The position numbers were made by a program, and so were the translations under genes. A stretch of 64,000 nucleotides of DNA, from assembly GCF_900102545.1 (NCBI RefSeq), contig NZ_FNBN01000002.1:1400264-1464263 (forward strand), given 5' to 3'. This document shows, one piece after another, positions 1 to 7,800 of the stretch. This DNA is from Chitinophaga filiformis. GTDB lineage: Bacteria; Bacteroidota; Bacteroidia; Chitinophagales; Chitinophagaceae. Position 1 is the first letter of the stretch, and the number at the start of each line of letters is the position of its first letter. The notes beneath the pieces are model-generated. The model did no database searches. It saw only the letters and a list, made by a program, of their open reading frames with translations, and was not told the DNA's origin.

Positions 1-468
1 CACGATGAGCGTAGGTTCATCCTGTTTTCTCAGCTCGGTCAGTGCATCCAGGAATGGCTCCGAATCCGTGATGGGGGTACCTAAATCCAGGTAAGGTCCT
101 ACAGAGATGATGTAGCATGGGCCACCACCATTTGCATAGAACTGTTGCAGGGAATAGTACATGATGTGTTTGGACAGACCTTTGCCATCTGCATCATCAT
201 AGCTTACAGTATAACGTGTGCCTGACGTATCACTGGTAGTGATCGTAACGATCAGGTTCACTTCTTTCTGCGGGCCGCCGAAGATATTTTCATACTCCAG
301 CAGTGAGCTGATACGTACGGGTGTACCCACTACAGATTTACCATCTACAATAGCCTGCTCTGTAAAGCCGATAAACGCAGGAATAGCTGTTTCCACCGCG
401 GTGATGGATGGGGGGAACTTGGAGATCTCTTCAATATACACGCCTGGTGTATAGTATGTGTTTGCCAT
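1..468 (-). CDS. Contractile tail sheath protein, N-terminal 156 residues (partial)
   Basis: Reading the minus strand from the ATG at 466-468 gives an open frame to the window edge that begins MANTYYTPGVYIEEISKFPP and continues SITAVETAIPAFIGFT. The TPGVY-EE-S-----V-TA-PAF-G-T pattern is the standard N-terminus of phage, R-tailocin and eCIS sheath proteins (Pvc2/Afp2-like). The sheath polymerises around the inner tube and contracts to drive it through a target membrane. The rest of the protein, and presumably the tube, baseplate and ATPase genes, lie to the left of the window. It follows the 407-aa protein by 11 nt in the same direction, so it is very likely co-transcribed. The family assignment is strong. 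That this is an eCIS rather than a prophage tail is inferred from the DUF4255 neighbour. Confidence 0.88.
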   Translation of the reverse strand, partial: MANTYYTPGVYIEEISKFPPSITAVETAIPAFIGFTEQAIVDGKSVVGTPVRISSLLEYENIFGGPQKEVNLIVTITTSDTSGTRYTVSYDDADGKGLSKHIMYYSLQQFYANGGGPCYIISVGPYLDLGTPITDSEPFLDALTELRKQDEPTLIV

Positions 469-479
469 AATCGATCAAT

Positions 480-1703
480 TTATAATTTCATTTTAGGAAG
501 TAAGATTTCGGAACATATCAGGTCACCCTGGCGGCTGATCAGCTCTCCGTCAGGATTTGGAAGACTGACGGCAGCGTAGCTCACCCTACGGTATGCCTGC
601 ATCAGTGGATACGGCTGTTTGCTGATGATCACTTTTTTAATACCTGGCGGAGCGGGAAGAACTTCTTCCCAGTTAACATCAGCTCCCGGCGGATCTGCTT
701 TCTGCAGGTAGTATTTCCAATAAGTGGCCCTGTTGGCGAAGCGCAGTTCAAAGACAGGTGCGGATGGCGTTCTGAGCGCACCATCTGCATCCACCAGCTG
801 AAATGCAGCATCATTTGTATGCATTACCAGGTCGAGCACACCCCAGGCATCTTGCTGGTAAAGCGTTGAATGCAGGTATACCGTGTAACTTCTTTCATAA
901 CTGTTACTACCGGAGATCTTCAATGTGTAGATCCCGTCCGGCGTACCTGTAAAATCGAGAGCCGCATTCTGTAAACCATCTGCATGCTGAAAGGGCAATG
1001 TCTTGATTTCATCTGCTCCTTTCAGCAGCACGAAGTTGGCCTGCGTGATCCCCTGCTTGTCGAACGTATAACTAAACTTTAGCGGCAACAGGATGCGGTC
1101 ATACTCATTAATGAGATGAAAATCATCTGTTGTTACCCAGCCGGTAGCGGCACTGTCCGTGCGGGCAATGGCCTGCGACATATTACCGTTGACAATCGCC
1201 ATCTCTCCCATCTCATATAACCGACCGTCCGTGAACTCCTTTACGGAAGTGGAAAGTGAAGGAAAAGATTTACCGGTAGTAGTGTCGTCGTTCGTGAAAT
1301 AGTAACATGCAGGAAATACCGGGTTGATACGCAGGTTACTACGGGATAACAATGCAGCATTCTTCAGGCGGATCACAAACTGTAACCGCAACTGACCGCT
1401 GACAGGCACCGCTGTAATGAGCGCCCCGTTCGGGCCCGGTGCAGAAGCGATACCTAATACAAGTCCGGTGGATGTTTGACGATACACGATCCGCTGCCCC
1501 TTCAGCAATTTTTCGGTAGCAGGAGTCGGTGTGATCGTCACGTTATCCATCAGGTTGTACCGGTTATCCATAAGGAGATCGGCCAATCTGAATTCCTGGT
1601 CTTCCTGGGACAGGCTATAGTAGGTGCTTCCCTCTTTATCGAGGTAGAAGCTGTGCAACATATTCACCACTGCCAGGCGCCTGTATGTAATCTGAAAAGC
1701 CAT
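480..1703 (-). CDS. Conserved hypothetical protein between sheath and DUF4255 genes of an eCIS locus
   Basis: This is a 407-aa protein with no signal peptide and no membrane segment. It begins MAFQITYRRLAVVNMLHSFY. The composition is beta-rich, with segments resembling Ig-like or carbohydrate-binding folds around residues 210-290 (a DGIYTLKI-type strand pattern). It starts 2 nt after the DUF4255 stop and is followed 11 nt later by the sheath gene, so it sits inside a structural operon. I do not recognise the family. Its position, between terminator/cap and sheath, suggests a structural or accessory particle component such as a cap, collar or fibre adaptor, but that is inference from location only. 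Confidence 0.75.
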   Translation of the reverse strand: MAFQITYRRLAVVNMLHSFYLDKEGSTYYSLSQEDQEFRLADLLMDNRYNLMDNVTITPTPATEKLLKGQRIVYRQTSTGLVLGIASAPGPNGALITAVPVSGQLRLQFVIRLKNAALLSRSNLRINPVFPACYYFTNDDTTTGKSFPSLSTSVKEFTDGRLYEMGEMAIVNGNMSQAIARTDSAATGWVTTDDFHLINEYDRILLPLKFSYTFDKQGITQANFVLLKGADEIKTLPFQHADGLQNAALDFTGTPDGIYTLKISGSNSYERSYTVYLHSTLYQQDAWGVLDLVMHTNDAAFQLVDADGALRTPSAPVFELRFANRATYWKYYLQKADPPGADVNWEEVLPAPPGIKKVIISKQPYPLMQAYRRVSYAAVSLPNPDGELISRQGDLICSEILLPKMKL

Positions 1704-1705
1704 TA

Positions 1706-2320
1706 TTATGATTTGGGAAAAGCAATACTGTCTTTTGATTGGATCTGTTCCACAATAGTACCGAGTCCTGTAATCCTGTTCTCTGTGATCTTAACCAGTC
1801 TTACTTTGTATAGTGCGCTGGGCATTTGTTTGCCACCAAGAGCGCCCCACAGATGATTCAGTTGTTCAAAGGATAGGGAAAACAATTCTAAGTGTAATTG
1901 CAGATCATCGGGCGCCTGACCACTGTTGATCAACGCCTCGTTTGGGGAATTCTTCAGGTTAAAACTTGTTTTACTCTGAAAGAACTGGATAGCCTGGGAA
2001 AGCCTTGACAACGCATCTTCATAGTTCTTGTAATGTGCTGACACAAGCATGTACAGGTTCAGGTATATGGGAGGATTGTGATAAGCAACACCCTGCGCAT
2101 TCCGGTAAAAATGTGTGCTGTTTTTCAGGGTTGCTTCTTCCTCTATGTTCACCAGACTAAGGATAAGCCGTTCTTCTGCGCCCGGAGGCCTGTCTGGCGT
2201 TTCCAGGGTAGCTACATTGTCCAGGACCACATGACCTTCAGGGTCGTTTCCCATAGGATTAAAGGACTGAATATAACTATCCAACTGGTCTTTTAATAAT
2301 TTAAAAGCAGTGAAAATCAT
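1706..2320 (-). CDS. DUF4255 (Pvc16 N-terminal-like) tail terminator / cap protein of an eCIS
   Basis: This 204-aa protein begins MIFTAFKLLKDQLDSYIQ. It contains the conserved pattern of a nucleotide-free structural protein: a VVLDNVATLE segment, LILSLVNIEEEATLKN, then YHNPPIYLNLYMLVSAHYKNYEDALSRLSQAIQFFQ split over residues 80-115. This is characteristic of the DUF4255/Pvc16 family, which caps the sheath-tube complex in PVC, Afp and related contractile injection systems. It is the first gene of the leftward structural operon, with 812 bp of gene-free DNA upstream. DUF4255 is typical of eCIS loci and not of ordinary tailed prophages, and it is the main reason for calling the locus an eCIS. 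Confidence 0.85.
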   Translation of the reverse strand: MIFTAFKLLKDQLDSYIQSFNPMGNDPEGHVVLDNVATLETPDRPPGAEERLILSLVNIEEEATLKNSTHFYRNAQGVAYHNPPIYLNLYMLVSAHYKNYEDALSRLSQAIQFFQSKTSFNLKNSPNEALINSGQAPDDLQLHLELFSLSFEQLNHLWGALGGKQMPSALYKVRLVKITENRITGLGTIVEQIQSKDSIAFPKS

Positions 2321-2603
2321 GGTATGATTTTATTTACTATCAGGACGCGAAAGCCAAGCCGGTGGCTAGTACCAGCAGCGGCATTACTCGATATGATAAA
2401 TGATATATTATTTCACGATACAGTTGATGAGGAAAACGTGGCTAGTTTTCAGATACAGTTGTGGCGGCATTCTGCTTACGGATTTCAAGAGGGTGTATGG
2501 CCATAATGCACATGTTGCTACTACTGCAGCACATCAAAGAATTTCACGGATCTAATGTTTTCTGATTTTTTTTCGGGGTATTTAATTAAAAAATTTGTCT
2601 TCT

Positions 2604-2627
2604 TTTTGAGTTAAGTTTTGAGTTAAA
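2604..2627. repeat. Two tandem copies of a 12-bp TTTTGAGTTAAR repeat
   Basis: Copies at 2604-2615 and 2616-2627 differ only at the last base. The repeat sits in the AT-rich section upstream of the DUF4255 gene and could be a paired protein-binding site or a chance duplication. Confidence 0.5.
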
Positions 2628-2729
2628 ATTGGAGTTCTTCAAACGCTTTACACACGATTACCATAGAGACGTAAAACTAGGTAATAATTCGGAAATAAAA
2701 AACTTTTGAACGGGTGTAAAATATAAATT

Positions 2730-2743
2730 GCGTAGAAGTACGC
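2730..2743. promoter_or_regulatory. GCGTAGAAGTACGC near-palindrome (copy 1 of a motif also seen near 28.0 kb)
   Basis: Five-base arms GCGTA/TACGC flank GAAG. Nearly the same 14-mer occurs at 28052-28065 (GAAA centre), and a related one occurs at 28010-28023. The site lies about 410 nt upstream of the DUF4255 start. It could be an operator for a shared regulator or a small hairpin with a GNRA-like loop. Confidence 0.35.
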
Positions 2744-2825
2744 AAAGTAATTTTTACTAATGAAAATTAACTTTTCGTATACAATATTTTCTACTCATAT
2801 GATGAAAATGTTGCCCCACAGTTCA

Positions 2826-2855
2826 TCAATTGCAATTACTCAAAATTGCAATTGA
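2826..2855. repeat. Perfect inverted repeat, 12-bp arms, 6-nt loop
   Basis: The arms TCAATTGCAATT (2826-2837) and AATTGCAATTGA (2844-2855) are exact reverse complements around ACTCAA. Being AT-rich and lacking a T-run, it is more like a protein-binding palindrome than a terminator. Confidence 0.6.
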
Positions 2856-2896
2856 ATTCCTTCTGAAACCGTACAATCTTCGATATGATGCCGTTC

Positions 2897-2986
2897 TAAC
2901 AATGGTTCTCCTATGGGTATCTTACGTTCATCCTACGTTCAAAGACGTAGGATGAACGTAAGATACCCATAGGAGAACCATTGTTA
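2897..2986. repeat. Perfect 42-bp inverted repeat with 6-nt loop
   Basis: The left arm 2897-2938 and right arm 2945-2986 are exact reverse complements over 42 bp, separated by TCAAAG. The outer end reads TAACAATGGTTCTCC and the inner end CATCCTACGT. Inside each arm the word TACGTTC recurs (CTTACGTTCATCCTACGTTC across 2921-2940). Such length and perfection is far beyond a normal intrinsic terminator, and there is no T-run on either side. Candidates are a REP/MITE-like palindromic element, a cruciform-forming site or the template for a long hairpin RNA. Confidence 0.85.
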
Positions 2987-3038
2987 ATACCTGATTTGTA
3001 CCTGATCATATCCTGATTACATAACAGAACATATTGAC

Positions 3039-3101
3039 AACACGGAATCATTCACGACAATAAGCCCCCTATCGGGGTCTATTGCCGCGAATGATTGTGT
3101 T
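3039..3101 (-). terminator. Long imperfect stem-loop after the five-gene operon
   Basis: The outer arms AACACGGAATCATTCACG and CGCGAATGATTGTGTT pair with small mismatches. They enclose an inner GCCCCCTATCGGGGT hairpin at 3063-3077. It starts 33 nt beyond the stop of the 574-aa gene (3134), in the right place to end the giant-protein transcript. No clear T-run follows, so termination is inferred from structure and position. Confidence 0.6.
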
Positions 3102-3133
3102 ATGCAGCGACGACCTATCACCGCGAATGCTCA

Positions 3134-4858
3134 TTACGGAATATCCTCAATCTGATCAAATTTAAGATTACTCCAGCCCTCTCCTTTACCTGCCTGTTTA
3201 TACCTCCCCGTCCACAGGAACGTCTTCCCATTCAACCACCTCGTACGTTGAAAAGAACGGCTTACAATCACTCCCGCTCTCGGTATCTCCTCCTCATTGA
3301 TAAAATAAGGCGCAGGCTGTTCTTTCAGCAACACCCCATAAGCAGGTTTTGCTCCCGGCATACGCCCACGCTGGAACCTGATTTCCGTATCGCTGTTGTT
3401 AACATGCACAGGTATAAATGGTGTCCAGTTACCCGGCACTGTCGTACCCAATACATACCGGATAACAGCATTACCAACCGGTACAAAATCAGGCGCCGGT
3501 GCATCAACCATTGCCATTTCATATCCCCTCATACCTTTCCCTGTATGAGACGGTACGATATTCTCGACCGCCCACACCATATTCGCCATTTCATCACGAA
3601 GGAAATTCACTTCTTCCAGCGGCGGACATTCCAGCGCTTTGGTGATAGCCGGTGTGAGATAGAAGAAGTTGGTGCTATTGGAAGTTGCGGTCTTCGATGA
3701 ATGATGGAACATCGCCCAGCGATGCCAGTTAGTTTCCAGTCCTTTACCCGCAGGTCTTATTAAAATTTCCTGTCCGAATACATCTGTCACAACGATCCCT
3801 TTTATTTCACAGAGCGTATTGACGGCAAGCGGATACGGCAGCATAAACCAGTCGTTCGAATAGATCAGTCCAAATTCCGCCAGCATGAGGTGCAGCTGTC
3901 CGGTAACAGACGTATCGATCTTACCGAAATCGGTCTGATTCTCTTCCATCTGCCAGAACCGCGGATGCGGCATCCCCTTAAAGGCAATCGGAGATGGAAG
4001 GAATGAAACAAAGTTCTCCACAGGTCCAGCCTGTTCCCCTTCCTGTCCCGGCAATGGCACCTGTTTACGCGCATCCATATCAAAGGAATACCAATCCAGA
4101 TGCCCTTCGTAATATTGATCTGCCACCAGCGTTACCTGCTGATTTTGCGGAGAGGATATACTAAACTGATATTCCAGTTGAGAAGGCAACCAGGCAGTAT
4201 CAGTTGCATTTTCCGGCTGACTATAATTCCGCGTATGCCATGCGGTGAATAAAGGCGCGAGGCTCTTAAACGTAGCCGCATCTGCCGGAAAAGCTGCATC
4301 CACCCAGGTATCATAAGCAGCAGATCCTGCCATATCCAGGTACAACGCAAAACCGTCAAACATTTTATTCTTCACGGTACTATACAACACCACCGCATCC
4401 TTATCATGCGGATCTATAACATAATTGAGCGGATATCTTGTCATAAAATCAGACAACTTCCCCTCCAGGGAATGTTTCTTCATCAGCTTCAGGAAATACC
4501 TCCCCATCTGAACAGACACCGACAAGTCAGGACGAATCACTTCTCTTTCCACATGTGTTTCCAGCGGAATATCCTGTTTAAACGGAAACGGATCTCCCTT
4601 CGGAAAACTAATCCTGTCCATACCCGTATGCATCCCCAGGATCTGTGCGGTAACCGGAGAAGCGGCATCTTCTCCCTCAAACTCTCCAAACTGCCACTGA
4701 CGTGTCAGCATCCATAAAGGATCCCGTACTTCTGCTTTCAGACTCCTGTCAAAGTTGGCAGTACGCGGAGAGGTCTCCAGCCTGTTATAAGCCGTGATAG
4801 AAGGTATCCGGTATGATATCAGTAATAGCTCCGTATATGATCTTACTGCTGCAGGCAT
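3134..4858 (-). CDS. Conserved hypothetical protein, last gene of the giant-protein operon
   Basis: This 574-aa protein has no signal peptide or membrane segment. Near the N-terminus (about residues 44-70) it carries the block RDPLWMLTRQWQFGEFEGED, a conserved motif I remember from unnamed proteins in scattered bacteria that occur beside relatives of the next two genes. Two other recognisable segments are DWYSFDMDARKQ and LTPAITKALECPPLEEVNFLRDEMANMVWAVE (about residues 400-440). The function is unknown to me. It is 25 nt downstream of the 1829-aa gene, so co-transcribed. The consistent partnership suggests a subunit of one large assembly, but nothing in the sequence shows an active site. Confidence 0.8.
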   Translation of the reverse strand: MPAAVRSYTELLLISYRIPSITAYNRLETSPRTANFDRSLKAEVRDPLWMLTRQWQFGEFEGEDAASPVTAQILGMHTGMDRISFPKGDPFPFKQDIPLETHVEREVIRPDLSVSVQMGRYFLKLMKKHSLEGKLSDFMTRYPLNYVIDPHDKDAVVLYSTVKNKMFDGFALYLDMAGSAAYDTWVDAAFPADAATFKSLAPLFTAWHTRNYSQPENATDTAWLPSQLEYQFSISSPQNQQVTLVADQYYEGHLDWYSFDMDARKQVPLPGQEGEQAGPVENFVSFLPSPIAFKGMPHPRFWQMEENQTDFGKIDTSVTGQLHLMLAEFGLIYSNDWFMLPYPLAVNTLCEIKGIVVTDVFGQEILIRPAGKGLETNWHRWAMFHHSSKTATSNSTNFFYLTPAITKALECPPLEEVNFLRDEMANMVWAVENIVPSHTGKGMRGYEMAMVDAPAPDFVPVGNAVIRYVLGTTVPGNWTPFIPVHVNNSDTEIRFQRGRMPGAKPAYGVLLKEQPAPYFINEEEIPRAGVIVSRSFQRTRWLNGKTFLWTGRYKQAGKGEGWSNLKFDQIEDIP

Positions 4859-4883
4859 AAATCATTTTTTGAAATGGTAAAAC

Positions 4884-7800
4884 CTATTTTGAAAGGGATG
4901 CTACAGACGTTATTGGTAGTGCTTCAGCCAGCAGTACCAGGTTTAACCTGTAGTCCAGGGATACGTTCAGGTCGTATTGCGTAAAATCAGCCACAATAGC
5001 CGGCCGTAATACGCTGACGGCAGGATGTGTCACCTCATCCAGTAATCGTGGCTCTACGGCCCTTAATTTGGCCCTTTTTAAGGTATCGTTCAGGATGCCG
5101 ATCAGGTCATCCCATGTCCAGTGACCTTTCACCTGCGGCGTAACTGCCAGTAAAAGCGCCTGTGGTGGCATGGCATTAGGCTGGTTGTAGTTGAATGATA
5201 TGCCGGTAGTTTCTTCCGCCGTCGGAATGGCTTCCGTCCAGTCATCTATAAGGAGACCGGATTGCCGGCCGACAGGTGTAAATGCGTCTCCATGCACCAC
5301 GATGGACAAGGTATCATGCACAATATTGAAAGGCTGATTAGTAACAGGATCTTTCTCCGGAAATTCTACCGCCAGCCAGGAATCCTTCGCCCTGTAAGGC
5401 AGCTGAACAGCCTCCAGCGGCAGGTCTTCTCCCGTATGATCCAGTTCATAGAGTGAACGCACCTGCTCCCAGCGCTGTATCTGTGGCCGCACATGCGCTA
5501 CCTGCTGCATCCACTCTTCCACGATATAGTCTGTATTCAGTTTGGTAGCAGCATAGCTCAGTAACTGGGCACTGTCACCATGCGACAACAGGACATCCGC
5601 TTCATTGTTATAACTGAACAGCGGCAGGATATTGAATGCTTCCTGCAGCAACAATTTACCGGCCCTCCTGTATTCTTTTACCTTCTCCGCTATCACCGTC
5701 AGACTGGCGGCAGCCGTAAGCACATCCCCCGAAGCTTTATAAGAGACCAGCATTTTCCGTTGAATACTCCTTGCCTGCTCCAGCAGTATTGCCTTGCTGG
5801 CAGTGGTCAGTACCCAGGCAGGTTTAGGGAAAGCATCGGGAACGCCAAACTGCGATACCGCTATCAGTATTTCCTGCAACTTTTCCGCGGCTACGTTACC
5901 GAGGGTAAAGGTGATATCCTCAAATGTCAGTTTTGCCTTGTCAAGGGCATTAAAAGCAGTTTCCAGTGTATTATATACCGTCAGCAGGTTGTTTGCATCC
6001 GGGTCAGGGATCTCTGCATGAATAGAAAGGGCATTTATAGCCCCGATATTGACCTGAAAAGCTGTCCGGGCTGTCTGTATCCTTGCCAGCAGTTCAGCGT
6101 GATCCAGGGCCCCTGGATTCAATTTATCTGCCAGGCTTTTCTTTGAGTCAGGATTGAAGTCCGCTGCGTCCAGGTAACGGGAGTCTGTCATAACAGCCCG
6201 CAGGTTACCCAGTAAAGGCAGCAGACTGGCAAGCGTTTGTGTGCCCGCCACATGCTCAGGCTGCGTAAAAGCAATGCTGATGGCAGTACTGTCTTCCAGA
6301 CCGTGCGCTTTCCTGTAAAGCCAGGCAATGCGGCTTTCCAGCTCGGAAACGGAGGTTTTATCCGCCGATCCTGTATTCAGCTCACCACCGGTGATATAAA
6401 GCAGATCAACCGGCTGAATACCCAGTTTCTCCAGTGTCCAGGTTTCCAGTCCCAGTGGCAGGTTCAGTGCATCGAGATAAGCTACGTTGTATATAATCTT
6501 TGCAGGATCGCCGATCACCTTTCCCAGCCACTTATTCAAACCGGCTTCCATCTTCGCTCTCACCGTCATATCAATAGCGGGCCATGGATTACTGGCAGGG
6601 TCCGCAGCGTCTACACTGCCAAACTGGATCGTCACCCTATTGGTGAAGGTAAACTGGCTGCCCCTCGGCGTTTCAATAACATCCAGGTCATTGGGGATAA
6701 CGGCATCTTTTACCGCATTGAGCATCGCCGCACAACGTTCAAAATTACCCTGCACCAGCTGATACACACTTTCTGCCGATAAGAGGTCCTTTACAGCATC
6801 CAGGGTATCTGCCAGTTTATCCTTCTCTGCTATGATAGCGCCCCTCTCCGCTACCGATGCTGATACAACAGCGCCTGTTGCACCAAAAGGAAACCCGCCG
6901 GTCTTTTCTGCCAGTGTCACACCATTCACCACATTATTGGCGGGAATACTTTCCTGCACGGTTCCTGTTCCTGTCTGCTGCACCACATGCTGCAGCAGCG
7001 GGAAAGCTGCACGATAATCGTAAATATAGGCGTTCAGTTTCTTCAGATCATCATCTGCAGAACCACGGTCATGCAGTCCTCTTTCAAACTGGTATCCCAG
7101 CAGTGCTTCCAGGGTCTGGCCATTACGCATACCATCCAGTATGAACATGGCCCTGCGTACCCTTTCTGAAGAAAGATTGACGGCCATGATATCCGGATTC
7201 TCAGGTGTCGCATGACTCATATAAGCACTGCGCAACACCGCTGCAGCCGAAGCGTGATTCAGGGAAGGCGCATGTACAAAACCGCCGTTATCCGTATACT
7301 CATACAAAGGCCGGTTAGCAGGTTTCAGTTTCTCCGGTACGGGATCAGTCACCACCTTCCGCTTACCGGAAGGACGCACATGTTCTACCCATCCATACGA
7401 TCCGAGATAAATACCTTTCTGACGCTCTGCCGTCTGCAATCTCCGCTGTTGTGATAACCGTACATTGAACATACCCGTTTGCCAGGCATCCAGCCGGTAA
7501 TTACAGGTATCCAGGTGCTCTATAAAACAACGTTCCAGTCTTGCAGTAGGCAGGCCAGCCAGCGACTCAATAGACTTTCTCATGGCAGTCAGGAAGGCTG
7601 CTTCGTCTTCATCCCTGCCAAGGCCCAATAAATAGGCGCCGATAGTGCTGTTCCGCTGCGGATGCTCAGGCGCCACTTTAGATACAGGCGCCCGCATCAT
7701 CTCCCATTTACTCAGATCTCCGCCGGGACGGATATTATGGAAATTGGCAGGCTGCAACATGAAATCAAGCGGGAAATCATTTTTCTTAAACCATAGTATA

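Larger units (their letters stand above)
2321..3133. other. Gene-free 0.8-kb gap carrying several inverted repeats
   Basis: The gap lies between the end of the five-gene giant-protein operon (3134) and the start of the eCIS structural genes (2320), all leftward. It is AT-rich from about 2560 to 2870. It holds a two-copy 12-bp direct repeat, a 14-bp near-palindrome at 2730-2743, a 12-bp-arm hairpin at 2826-2855, a perfect 42-bp-arm hairpin at 2897-2986 and a terminator-like stem at 3039-3101. The 60-codon plus-strand frame at 2324-2506 has no coding character. I see no TAnnTTTG promoter for the DUF4255 gene on the minus strand, so its start site remains unplaced. Confidence 0.7.

Noticed and set aside
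2324..2506. 60-codon plus-strand frame in the gap upstream of DUF4255
   Set aside because: No homology recognised, composition not protein-like, and it lies in a repeat-rich regulatory gap.
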